Assembly (NCBI GenBank): GCA_017540915.1
Contig: JAFYAD010000347.1
Location: forward strand, 1 to 12,122
Length of the DNA stretch: 12,122 bases
Direction of reading: 5' to 3'
Source: Lachnospiraceae bacterium
Lineage (GTDB): Bacteria; Bacillota_A; Clostridia; Lachnospirales; Lachnospiraceae
The notes under the pieces: model-generated
What the model saw: the letters and a program-made list of their open reading frames with translations, nothing else
Database searches by the model: none
What the model was told of the DNA's origin: nothing
Shown here: positions 1 to 7,077 of the stretch, piece by piece
Layout of the letters: each line of letters opens with the position of its first letter
Numbering within the stretch: the first letter of the stretch is position 1
Position numbers and translations under genes: made by a program

Positions 1-566
1 AGAATGTCATACGAAAACTGTGGATGGGATTTGATGAGGTTAAACTCCTCATCTGTAAGCTTTCCGGCTTTATTGATGATCTCCTCCGGGACACGGCTCT
101 TGCCAAGGTCGTGGCACAGCGCGGCTGTCACGAGATTTGACAGCTCATCGGGAGGAAGCTCCATCTTCTTACCCACTGCAGCGGCATATACCGCAACATT
201 CACGGAATGATGGAAGGTGTAATCATCAAAAGAGCGCAGATCAAAAAGATCCACACTGATATCCGACTTGCTGGATATCTGGGAGACCATATCTGCGGAG
301 ACATTGATGATAGCTCCTATATTCTGTTCGGCAACAGCAGTTATGCCCTTCTCAATGGTCTCGTGACTGACCACTTCGTCATATATGACCTCATCACTGG
401 TCATATCTGAAATATAGGCGCCAAAGTATCCGTTTATCTGCAAATATTTGATATAAGCATCAGTCAGGGTAACGCCTCTCTTCAGCATAAAGCTCTTGGT
501 ACTGCTGGCGATATCCCTTCCCAATATCATCCCTATTTGTAGCGAATCAACAGGTACAAATCTCAT
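1..566 (-). CDS. HD-GYP domain phosphodiesterase, partial (C-terminus beyond window)
   Basis: Reading the minus strand from ATG at 566 gives an open frame of 188 complete codons that runs off the window edge. Residues 1-55 (starting MRFVPVDSLQIGMILGRDI) match the N-terminal segment common in clostridial HD-GYP proteins. The catalytic HD domain follows, with HHSVNVA at about 119-125, the metal-binding HDLGK at 152-156, then PEEI..KAGKLTDEE and a K.HP motif ending at 182. The GYP signature itself lies outside the window. HD-GYP proteins are known to hydrolyse cyclic di-GMP in the cytoplasm, so a signalling or motility role is inferred. The start is supported by GGAG 9-10 bases upstream (around 575-579). 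An ATG at 580 is out of frame and stops after five codons. A well-formed promoter lies just upstream, so the gene is probably transcribed on its own. Family assignment is confident; the exact substrate is not. Confidence 0.9.
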   Translation of the reverse strand, partial: MRFVPVDSLQIGMILGRDIASSTKSFMLKRGVTLTDAYIKYLQINGYFGAYISDMTSDEVIYDEVVSHETIEKGITAVAEQNIGAIINVSADMVSQISSKSDISVDLFDLRSFDDYTFHHSVNVAVYAAAVGKKMELPPDELSNLVTAALCHDLGKSRVPEEIINKAGKLTDEEFNLIKSHPQFSYDI

Positions 567-609
567 AGGCTTTGCTCCATAAAAATCACAACGCACAGTT
601 AACTAATTT

Positions 610-638
610 ATTTTAATGCAAAATCATAATTTTTTCAA
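610..638 (-). promoter_or_regulatory. sigma-A-type promoter of the HD-GYP gene
   Basis: On the minus strand TTGAAA (633-638) is followed after exactly 17 bases by TAAAAT (610-615), close to the sigma-70/A consensus. The region 600-660 is strongly AT-rich. It lies about 45 bases upstream of the HD-GYP start at 566, leaving a short leader containing the GGAG ribosome site. It is the only good promoter between this gene and the RqcH gene. Confidence 0.65.
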
Positions 639-668
639 GAGATAAATAAAATTCACTGTTCCTCCCTG

Positions 669-2417
669 TCATGATGGTTCCTCCCTCACTCCCGCCGGTA
701 TCTCAGGTTTAATCATCATGGAGTAGTTGGTGTAATAAACCACGAATCCGGGAGCGCTTCCCGCCGGCTTCTTGACCTCCCGGCGCAAAACGTAATCTAT
801 CTCCACCTTCGGAGCGCTCTTGCCATGGGAGTAAAATGCAGCTATGGCGGCAGCCTTCTCAAACACGCTGTCCGGAAGCTCCTTCCCTTCGGTCTTTACC
901 ACCACGTGGCTTCCCGGTATCTTTTTGGAATGGAACCACCAATCGTTGTTGCCTGCCAGCTTGAAGGTCAGCTCATCATTCTGGATATTGTTTTTACCCA
1001 CATAGATATGGAAGCCCTCTTCAGTGACATAATGCATAGGCTTTGACTTCTGCGCCGTGCCCTTTTTGCGGTCATTTTTCTTTTTGATGAGACCGTAGGT
1101 TGAAAGCTCGTCTCTGATGGCATTGAGATCCGCTTCTGTCTGGGCGATATCGATGGCATTTGTCACCGTAGCCAGATAATCAAGCTCCGCCTCTGTCTGT
1201 GCCAGCTGCTCAGTCACCGCTTCCTTGGTACGCTTCAGCTTGTTATATCTGTTGAAATATCTCTCTGCGTTTTCCATGACGGAAATCTCGGGATCCAGAG
1301 GGATTGTGATCTTCTCTCCTGTGTAGTAATTATCAGCCTCAAAGCTCTTCTCACCGTCTTTTACCGTATATCCGTAGGTGTGTATCAGCTCTCCGTAAAC
1401 CCTGTATTTATCCATCTTATCCGTATCTTTGAGCTGTTTTGCCTGGATATCCCGTTTTTTGGAGTCGCGTTCCACGACGTTTGATATGATCTTTCGTATA
1501 TCCGTGGATTTCTGGCGCACCCTAGTGTAGATCTCTTTCTCCCTGTAATATGATGACAGGGTTTCAGATATGGAATCAAGGTCTTTTCTCTCAAGACTCG
1601 AGTCATACACCGAGAGATTCACAGCCGCAAACTCGGCCGGCTCCGTACCATTCATATATATGCAGGGCTTGAAATCACCGTTATTTATGCAGTCGATAAG
1701 TCCCTTAAACTCATTATAAAGATCCTCTATCTGGGTTCCGGACAACGCTGCGGTACTCATATCTCCGTCAAGACCCGCCCTGTTGGCAAGCTCATTGCCC
1801 ATGAGGGGCGAAATACCGCTGTAGGTTGTGTACAAAAACTTGTTAACGGGGACATTCTGCCTGTTTAATGTCAGTATGAAATTATCTCTGGTCTCTGATA
1901 AGGGATCCAGCTTTTCCGTCGTATTAGGGATAAAATACGGTCTTCCGGGCAGCACCAGACGAACGGAGCTCACAGTGGGTCCAATGTGTTTGATGGCGTC
2001 TATGATGTTATCGTTTTTATCTGTGAAGATAATATTGGAATGCTTGCCCATGAGCTCGATTATGAGCTTTTTCTCGGACATATCCCCCATCTCGTCCAGC
2101 TGCTCCACATGCATCACTATGATGCGCTCCAGTCCCGGCTGCTCGATCTTCACTATCTTCCCGTTTGAGATATGTTTTCTCAAGGCCATGCAAAACGCAG
2201 GGGCGTTCAAGGGTGATGGCTTATTCTCATCCGAAAGATACGCAAAAGGCAGGCTTGCGTTGGCGCTGATCAGGAAACGCACCTGACCGCAGGTACCCTT
2301 TATGGTGAGTATCAGCTCGTCGTCATCCGGCTGGGCAATCTTCGCGATCCTGCAATCCTTCACCTTATCATTTAATTCCTTTACCACCGCTGCGATGGTT
2401 ATACCGTCAAGTGCCAT
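669..2417 (-). CDS. rqcH: NFACT family protein RqcH (Rqc2 homologue)
   Basis: This is a full-length 582-residue member of the NFACT/FbpA/Rqc2 family. In Bacillus subtilis, RqcH binds stalled 50S subunits carrying nascent chains and recruits tRNA-Ala to add C-terminal alanine tails that mark the peptide for degradation. The NFACT-N domain covers about residues 1-170. Helical, probably coiled-coil stretches lie at about 283-345 and 378-445. The NFACT-R (DUF814) domain lies at about 460-565 and carries DWWFH (492-496) and PGSHVVVK (501-508). The dyad corresponding to B. subtilis D97/R98 is seen as E97-R98 in GLERII. The ATG at 2417 follows GGAG at 7 bases and begins MALDGITIAAV, the usual family N-terminus. 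It lies 255 bases downstream of recG, across a hairpin-rich element. No strong promoter was found in 2418-2492, although an AT-rich stretch could hold a weak one. The older annotation 'fibronectin-binding protein' is probably misleading. Confidence 0.95.
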   Translation of the reverse strand: MALDGITIAAVVKELNDKVKDCRIAKIAQPDDDELILTIKGTCGQVRFLISANASLPFAYLSDENKPSPLNAPAFCMALRKHISNGKIVKIEQPGLERIIVMHVEQLDEMGDMSEKKLIIELMGKHSNIIFTDKNDNIIDAIKHIGPTVSSVRLVLPGRPYFIPNTTEKLDPLSETRDNFILTLNRQNVPVNKFLYTTYSGISPLMGNELANRAGLDGDMSTAALSGTQIEDLYNEFKGLIDCINNGDFKPCIYMNGTEPAEFAAVNLSVYDSSLERKDLDSISETLSSYYREKEIYTRVRQKSTDIRKIISNVVERDSKKRDIQAKQLKDTDKMDKYRVYGELIHTYGYTVKDGEKSFEADNYYTGEKITIPLDPEISVMENAERYFNRYNKLKRTKEAVTEQLAQTEAELDYLATVTNAIDIAQTEADLNAIRDELSTYGLIKKKNDRKKGTAQKSKPMHYVTEEGFHIYVGKNNIQNDELTFKLAGNNDWWFHSKKIPGSHVVVKTEGKELPDSVFEKAAAIAAFYSHGKSAPKVEIDYVLRREVKKPAGSAPGFVVYYTNYSMMIKPEIPAGVREEPS

Positions 2418-2492
2418 TATATTTCTCCAAAAAACGTGGTCGTGTGATTATTATCAATAATGATCTGTATGTTTATCCCTGTAATTTATTAA

Positions 2493-2678
2493 ATGATTTG
2501 AGGGTCAAAAGGTGATTCACGGATTGTTTCGTGCTTCGCACTCCCACAATCCTACCCGATATTCGCAATCTCGTGTGACTTCGTCCCACTTCTTGCTCAT
2601 ATCGGGGCGGGTCAATAAGCCATGCCTCCACTGGCAAGCAAGTTTGCCGTGAAGTCAGGCTTTTGACCCTTGAATCAT
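2493..2678. repeat. Hairpin-rich element with ~30-bp terminal inverted repeats (MITE-like or structured RNA)
   Basis: This 186-bp stretch between recG and rqcH has inverted ends. Bases 2493-2511 pair with 2660-2678 over 19 positions (two are G.U when read as plus-strand RNA). The pairing continues inward with TGA/TCA (2513-2515/2655-2657) and TTCACGG/CCGTGAA (2516-2522/2647-2653). Inside lie hairpin 1 (GGATTGT 2521-2527 with ACAATCC 2546-2552, inner GTGC-TTC-GCAC), hairpin 2 (CCCGATAT 2555-2562 with ATATCGGG 2599-2606, inner GCAA/TTGC and GTGtGAC/GTCcCAC), and hairpin 3 (2609-2621 with 2658-2669, inner GGCAA/TTGCC). A 77-codon minus-strand frame crosses it (2473-2706) but starts out of frame inside recG and looks spurious. 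There is no T-tract, so it is not an ordinary terminator. The architecture suggests a repeated, non-autonomous mobile element or a conserved structured RNA. Copy number cannot be judged from one window. Confidence 0.7.
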
Positions 2679-4702
2679 AAAATGATATCTCCGGGATCAT
2701 AAACACTCTGAAGGTATCTCAACAACTTAGGATGCGCGGTCAGATCGGGATCTTCCGATATAAGCCTTCCCGCGGCCTGATCCGCCTTTAAGAGCATGGT
2801 GGAATCCTGATAGATATCAGCCATCTTAAAGCCGAAATCACCGCTCTGCCTGATGCCGAAAAAGTCTCCCGGTCCTCTCTGTTTTAAGTCCTCCTCAGCG
2901 ATCTTAAAGCCGTCGTTGGACTGTCTTAAAACCTCCAGGCGCTCATTGGTCTGTGGTTTACCCGAAAGATTAAAGAAAATACAGTAGGACTGGGATTTAC
3001 CCCTGCCCACGCGGCCTCTCAGCTGATGCAGGGTTGCAAGACCGAATTTCTCAGCGTTTTCTATCATCATGACCGTAGCGTTTGGGACATTGATACCTAC
3101 CTCAATAACGGTGGTAGATACCAGAATATCGATCTCTCCCGCAGCAAATCTTGTCATAATGTCATTTTTCTCTACAGGTTTCATCTGGCCGTGAAGGTAT
3201 TCGATCCTCACTCCCGGAAGGTTTTTCCTAAGCTCTTCTGCCTCATCCTCCACATTTTTGCCGTCGCTGTCCTCAGATGCTTCCACCAGCGGACAGATAA
3301 CATATGCCTGATGTCCGGCTTTAACCTCATTTCTGATGAAATTGTAGGCAGCAGGTCTGTAGCCATTATCTACCACACAGTTTTTGATGGGCAGTCTGTC
3401 GGCAGGCAGCTCGTTGATCACCGAAATATCCATGCCCGCATACAGTACAACTGCTAAGGATCTCGGTATGGGTGTTGCTGACATCACGATATTGTGCGGC
3501 GTCTCACCCTTTGCGGCAAGAGCTTCCCTCTGTCTCACACCAAAACGATGCTGCTCGTCGGTTATGACCAGAGCCAGATGATTGTATTCCACCGCCTCGG
3601 TTATGAGGGCATGGGTTCCCACTATGATAAGACCGGGATCATCCTTGATCTTTGCATAGATGTCTTTCTTTTTCTTTGTGGAGCCGGTTAAGAGTACAAC
3701 TTCACGCTCCACACCGAACTTATCCAAAAACTCATTTATACTCTCATAATGCTGTTCTGCCAGCACCTCTGTGGGTGCCATCAGCGCAGCCTGATATCCG
3801 GACTCGGTGACATACAGCATGGACAAAAGAGCCACTATGGTCTTTCCGCTGCCCACATCCCCCTGTATGAGACGGTTTGAGATGTACTCGCCGTTCAGAT
3901 CATCCAATATGTCGTTGAGCGCCGACTCCTGGGCGCCAGTCAGCCTGAAAGGGAGCTTTTCCTTAAGCTCATCCACATAGCTTTTCTCCGGCATGGCATA
4001 GATATTATGCTTTCGCTCCTCTGCGCAGCCGGACAATCTCATGGACAGGTTAAACAAAAAGAACTCGTCGAATACTATGCGGTCCCTGGCGGCCTTCAGA
4101 TCATCGAAATCTTTAGGGAAATGGATACCGGAGTAAGCACTCTTGATATCATACAATCCATACTCATCCAGTATCTCCCGGGGCATAAACTCGAAGGTGG
4201 AATCCACGCAGGCTACCGCTTCCTCCATGTTCTTTGTCAGCACGTTATTGGAGATGCCTTTTGTCAGATGGTATACAGGTCTTGGCAGACCCTCTATCTT
4301 CGCATATTTATCAGGGGTATATATTGCGGGCTGGCTCATCTTTGGTGTCATGCCCGTAAAGGTAACCTTGCCGTAGAGCACATATTCATAACCCAGATGC
4401 AGAACATTGGGGATGTAATTGCCGTTAAACCACACGCATTCCAATCCGCCTGCGAATAATGCGCATGCTATGACTCCTGTGCGAACCTTTTTAAGTTCCA
4501 CGCGCCTGTTGACCTTTACCCTGACCGCAAATACAGCTTCCCTGTCCACTACTGAAATGTCCACAGCCTCAGGATAAAGGCAGTAATCCCTGGGAAAAAA
4601 CAAAAGCATATCGTTAAGACGATACACTCCCAGTTTTTCGTATATTTTTGCGGTTTTATCACCTATCCCTTTTATGGATGTGATGGGACTGTCTGTGTTC
4701 AT
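2675..4702 (-). CDS. recG: ATP-dependent DNA helicase RecG
   Basis: This is a complete 675-residue RecG, the usual length. RecG is a superfamily 2 translocase that remodels stalled replication forks and branch-migrates Holliday junctions. The N-terminal part includes a helix-hairpin-like KGIGDKTAKIYEKLGV (11-26) and the OB-fold wedge domain (about 50-150). Helicase motifs follow in order: Walker A GDVGSGKT (281-288), TEVLAEQH (311-318), the DEQH box in TDEQHRFG (381-388), SATPIPR (408-414), and QLRGRVGR (560-567). The RecG-specific TRG region lies at about 602-621 (AEEDLKQRGPGDFFG). The ATG at 4702 has GGAGG 4 bases upstream, a rather short spacing. It lies downstream of yloV, as in many Firmicutes, but a strong terminator and a second hairpin intervene. 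Its TGA stop (2675-2677) is inside the inverted end of the hairpin-rich element, so the final bases of the frame abut or overlap that element. Confidence 0.97.
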   Translation of the reverse strand: MNTDSPITSIKGIGDKTAKIYEKLGVYRLNDMLLFFPRDYCLYPEAVDISVVDREAVFAVRVKVNRRVELKKVRTGVIACALFAGGLECVWFNGNYIPNVLHLGYEYVLYGKVTFTGMTPKMSQPAIYTPDKYAKIEGLPRPVYHLTKGISNNVLTKNMEEAVACVDSTFEFMPREILDEYGLYDIKSAYSGIHFPKDFDDLKAARDRIVFDEFFLFNLSMRLSGCAEERKHNIYAMPEKSYVDELKEKLPFRLTGAQESALNDILDDLNGEYISNRLIQGDVGSGKTIVALLSMLYVTESGYQAALMAPTEVLAEQHYESINEFLDKFGVEREVVLLTGSTKKKKDIYAKIKDDPGLIIVGTHALITEAVEYNHLALVITDEQHRFGVRQREALAAKGETPHNIVMSATPIPRSLAVVLYAGMDISVINELPADRLPIKNCVVDNGYRPAAYNFIRNEVKAGHQAYVICPLVEASEDSDGKNVEDEAEELRKNLPGVRIEYLHGQMKPVEKNDIMTRFAAGEIDILVSTTVIEVGINVPNATVMMIENAEKFGLATLHQLRGRVGRGKSQSYCIFFNLSGKPQTNERLEVLRQSNDGFKIAEEDLKQRGPGDFFGIRQSGDFGFKMADIYQDSTMLLKADQAAGRLISEDPDLTAHPKLLRYLQSVYDPGDIIL

Positions 4703-4807
4703 GAAACCTCCGGATCCCTGTTGTCCACCTCTAAGATTTCACCCTTCGGTGTCCTGCAGCAGCCGGATTCAGATTATGATCTGAGTCCGGCTCGTCATCT
4801 CTACAAA
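4703..4807 (-). other. recG leader region with an imperfect 14-bp hairpin
   Basis: Between the fakA terminator and the recG start lies about 100 bases without a gene. A hairpin with a 14-bp stem spans 4761-4792 (arms 4761-4774 and 4779-4792, loop TATG on the plus strand). One position (4768/4785) is a C-A mismatch in the minus-strand RNA and G.U in the plus-strand RNA. No T-tract follows on either strand. Closer to recG a small CACC-GAAG-GGTG hairpin occurs. The 5' arm of the large hairpin (CCGGA) could alternatively pair with TCCGG, which overlaps the ribosome site. I found no convincing -35/-10 pair here, so recG may depend on read-through. A function for the hairpin is not established. Confidence 0.45.
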
Positions 4808-4837
4808 ATATACCCCGTAGCCTGCTACGGGGTATAT
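4803..4837 (-). terminator. Rho-independent terminator after fakA/yloV
   Basis: A perfect 13-bp stem (4808-4820 with 4825-4837) closes a 4-base loop. On the minus strand it is followed by TTTT. It sits 18 bases past the fakA stop codon at 4856. The stem core is CCCCGTAG/CTACGGGG, so it should be stable. It separates the yloU-fakA unit from recG, at least partly. Confidence 0.85.
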
Positions 4838-4855
4838 GAATATCTTTTACTGATC

Positions 4856-6553
4856 TTATTCTGCCGAGAAAATATAATAATATACCGGCTGGTCGCCCTG
4901 CTCAAGCTCAACATCGATACCATCGAACTTAGCCTCGATCTCAGCGCTTAAGGCTTCGGCATCTTCATGAGCCACATCTTCACCATAGTAAATGCTGATA
5001 AGACCGGTCTCATCGCTCACAATGGATTCCAGAGTATCAAAGATGACCTTCTTCATATCGGACTCTGAAGCCACAATGCCGGAATCCGTGATACCCATGT
5101 AATCATCCTTTTTGATATCTATGCCGTCGATGGATGTGTCCCTGACTGCATAAGTAATCTGCGCAGTCTTTACTGTCTTGATATCCTCATTCATCTGTGC
5201 TGCCTTGGCTTCCGGATCATCGGTCTCCACCATGTTGACCATAGCCGTGATACCCTGTGGCACTGTGGTGGTGGGGATAACGAACACCTTCTTATCCTCG
5301 GTCAGATCCGCTGCCTGATTGGCTGCTAATATAATATTCTTATTATTCGGGAAAACATAGACATTTCTGGCGGGAACCTTCTCAATAGCGGATAAAATAT
5401 CATCCGTAGAAGGATTCATAGTCTGTCCGCCTTCGATCACCATGTTAACCCCAAGTCCCGTGAATATCTCGGACAAACCTGCGCCACAGGAAACGGCAAT
5501 ATAACCGTAATCCACATATTCAGAAGGATCCGTTGTCTTTACGGTGTCAGCCGGATTTCCGGCGAGCTGGCTTGCAGCCTTCTCTCTGGCTGCTATCTCG
5601 GAGGCGTTCTTGATAAGACGCTCCTCATGCTCCTCCCTCATGTTATCGACCTTCATACGGGAGAGGGAACCATGCTTTAAGCCCTCCTCGAATGCCAGTC
5701 CCGGATGATTGGTATGAACATGAGTCTTTACGATCTCATCATCAGCCACCACCACGATGGAATCACCTATAGAGTTGAGAAATGCCTTGAACTGATTGAT
5801 CTCATCATCAGTCATGGGCTTATCCAGCATGACGATGAATTCGGTACAATATCCGAACTTGATCTCCTCGTTGGTCTCATTGGAGATCTTTACAACACTG
5901 GTCTTTTCGGCAGCGATAGCTGAATAATCGATCTGCTTGCCGCAGAGTGCATCGTACGCACCCTCCATTACGACCACAAGTCCCTGACCTCCGGAGTCTA
6001 CAACGCCTGCCTGCTTTAATACCGGCAAAAGCTCGGGAGTTGTGGCCAGAGTCTCACGGGCAGTCTCCAAAAGACCTCCAAAAAACTCGATAACATCATC
6101 GGTTTCAATGGCCAGCTCTCTGGCTCTCTCGGCAGTAACCCTGGCAACAGTGAGGATCGTGCCTTCCTTCGGCTTCATAACCGCCTTATATGCAGTCTCA
6201 ACAGCCTTCTCGCAAGCCTCAGCCATTATCTCTGTAGTGATACGCTCGTATGGAGCGATAGTCTTGGACAATCCCCTGAAAAGCTGTGACAGGATAACTC
6301 CGGAGTTACCTCTTGCACCTCTCAAAGTACCTGAAGAAACTGCCTTTGCGTAATCCTTCATCTCTCCGCCATCGATGGCTGCAACCTCTCTTGCCGCAGA
6401 CATGATGGTCATGGTCATGTTGGTACCGGTATCACCATCCGGAACAGGAAAAACATTGAGTTCATTTATCCACTCTTTTTTTGCATCCAGATTCTGCGCA
6501 CCGGCCAAAAACATCTTCTTGAACGTTCCGGCGCCAATAGATTTCTTACCCAC
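4856..6553 (-). CDS. fakA: Fatty acid kinase A subunit / YloV (DhaL-fold kinase)
   Basis: This 565-residue protein matches the YloV/FakA family. In Staphylococcus, FakA phosphorylates fatty acids presented by FakB (DegV) proteins to give acyl-phosphate for phospholipid synthesis; the same substrate is inferred here. The N-terminal DhaL-like kinase domain (about 1-205) carries NVFPVPDGDTGTNM (33-46), whose aspartates hold Mg-ATP. It also has ARGNSGVILSQ (80-90) and VVDSGGQGL (184-192). The middle domain has YCTEF (235-239) and HVHTNHPG (278-285), both family signatures. The C-terminal third (about 345-565) is the FakB-interacting region. The start is GTG at 6553, with AGGAGG 7 bases upstream overlapping the yloU stop. 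No in-frame ATG gives the family N-terminus. It lies 10 bases after yloU and is surely cotranscribed with it. No DegV/FakB gene is in the window. The length is normal and nothing appears missing. Confidence 0.93.
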   Translation of the reverse strand: MGKKSIGAGTFKKMFLAGAQNLDAKKEWINELNVFPVPDGDTGTNMTMTIMSAAREVAAIDGGEMKDYAKAVSSGTLRGARGNSGVILSQLFRGLSKTIAPYERITTEIMAEACEKAVETAYKAVMKPKEGTILTVARVTAERARELAIETDDVIEFFGGLLETARETLATTPELLPVLKQAGVVDSGGQGLVVVMEGAYDALCGKQIDYSAIAAEKTSVVKISNETNEEIKFGYCTEFIVMLDKPMTDDEINQFKAFLNSIGDSIVVVADDEIVKTHVHTNHPGLAFEEGLKHGSLSRMKVDNMREEHEERLIKNASEIAAREKAASQLAGNPADTVKTTDPSEYVDYGYIAVSCGAGLSEIFTGLGVNMVIEGGQTMNPSTDDILSAIEKVPARNVYVFPNNKNIILAANQAADLTEDKKVFVIPTTTVPQGITAMVNMVETDDPEAKAAQMNEDIKTVKTAQITYAVRDTSIDGIDIKKDDYMGITDSGIVASESDMKKVIFDTLESIVSDETGLISIYYGEDVAHEDAEALSAEIEAKFDGIDVELEQGDQPVYYYIFSAE

Positions 6554-6563
6554 GATCTTCCTC

Positions 6564-6923
6564 CTAATCGATAACTCTGACGCCTTCTACAGAGACGTTT
6601 ATCTTTTTGATCTTCAAGCCAGTAAACTCTTCTATCTTGTATTTAACCGATGAATTGACATTCTCCACCACAGTATTGATGCTGACGCCGTATGCTATGA
6701 TAACATGCAGATCTATGGTGATCATGTTGTCCTCATCGATAGTCACATTTATACCGTGTGAAAGATAATCTCTCTTAAGCAGCTTAACAAGACCGTCCTT
6801 TACATTTACAGCAGCCATACCCACGATACCGAAGCTCTCAACAGCCACGGAACCGGCGTATGTAGCTATAACATCCGAATCGATGGTCACTGAACCGAAT
6901 TCATTCTGCAATACACACTTCAT
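6564..6923 (-). CDS. yloU: Asp23/Gls24 family envelope stress protein YloU
   Basis: This 119-residue protein matches the Asp23/Gls24 family (DUF322). Typical features are an N-terminal EFGSVTIDSDVIATYAG, the central GIVGMAAVNVKDG and VTIDEDNMITIDLHVIIAYG segments, and the C-terminal amphipathic VNVSVEGV-type end (here KINVSVEGVRVID). Proteins of this family are small, soluble, often abundant and associated with the membrane or cell envelope. The molecular function of YloU is not established. The gene sits directly before fakA, as in many Firmicutes, and its stop TAG is embedded in fakA's ribosome site, so the two are an operon and are probably translationally coupled. The ATG at 6923 is preceded by GGGAGG at about 8 bases. 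The gene starts after the transaldolase terminator and has its own probable promoter with TATAAT at 6979-6984. Family assignment is firm; a role in fatty-acid activation or envelope homeostasis is inferred only from linkage. Confidence 0.92.
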   Translation of the reverse strand: MKCVLQNEFGSVTIDSDVIATYAGSVAVESFGIVGMAAVNVKDGLVKLLKRDYLSHGINVTIDEDNMITIDLHVIIAYGVSINTVVENVNSSVKYKIEEFTGLKIKKINVSVEGVRVID

Positions 6924-6978
6924 ACCGGTTACCTCCCTATAGTATAATAAGTTCCCTTAAAGCAACTTCATCTCATGT

Positions 6979-7007
6979 ATTATATATGTTTGTAATAAAA
7001 AAGAAAA
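6979..7007 (-). promoter_or_regulatory. Probable promoter of yloU-fakA
   Basis: A perfect TATAAT -10 box (6979-6984, minus strand) lies about 55 bases before the yloU ATG. The -35 position at 17-base spacing (7002-7007) reads TTTTCT, a poor match. The upstream region 6991-7020 is a long T/A-rich tract that could act as an UP element. It lies directly after the transaldolase terminator, which makes a new promoter here likely. Confidence 0.45.
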
Positions 7008-7019
7008 GAAAAACTTTTT

Positions 7020-7056
7020 AAACTAAAACCGGTGCAGAAATAGACTCTCTGCACCG
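7020..7056 (-). terminator. Rho-independent terminator after the transaldolase gene
   Basis: A perfect 9-bp stem CGGTGCAGA/TCTGCACCG (7048-7056 with 7030-7038) with a 9-base loop is followed on the minus strand by GTTTTAGTTT. It begins about 20 bases past the transaldolase stop at 7078. Confidence 0.8.
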
Positions 7057-7077
7057 TTATAATATGCTGTATACAAA

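Noticed and set aside
1828..2286. 152-codon plus-strand frame opposite rqcH
   Set aside because: It is a shadow of the NFACT-N coding sequence with no ribosome site or recognisable domain.
2418..2492. Promoter for rqcH (TTACAG-17-ATTATT or GATAAT alternatives)
   Set aside because: The boxes match the consensus poorly and the AT-rich context gives many such near-matches; too weak to list as a feature.
2473..2706. 77-codon minus-strand frame across the recG-rqcH gap
   Set aside because: It starts with GTG inside recG in another frame, has no ribosome site, and its sequence is dictated by the nested hairpins of the repeat element. Such frames are often annotated as hypothetical proteins in copies of repeats.
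3026..4459. Long plus-strand frames opposite recG (for example 3026-3457 and 4007-4459)
   Set aside because: They are antisense shadows of a well-conserved helicase gene, without family similarity or ribosome sites.
4703..4760. Glycine-riboswitch-like words (CACCGAAGG...AGGTGGACA) before recG
   Set aside because: The similarity covers only short words; the conserved CUCUCAGG and AAAAGGACAG blocks are not properly present, and the gene context (recG) is unrelated to glycine metabolism.
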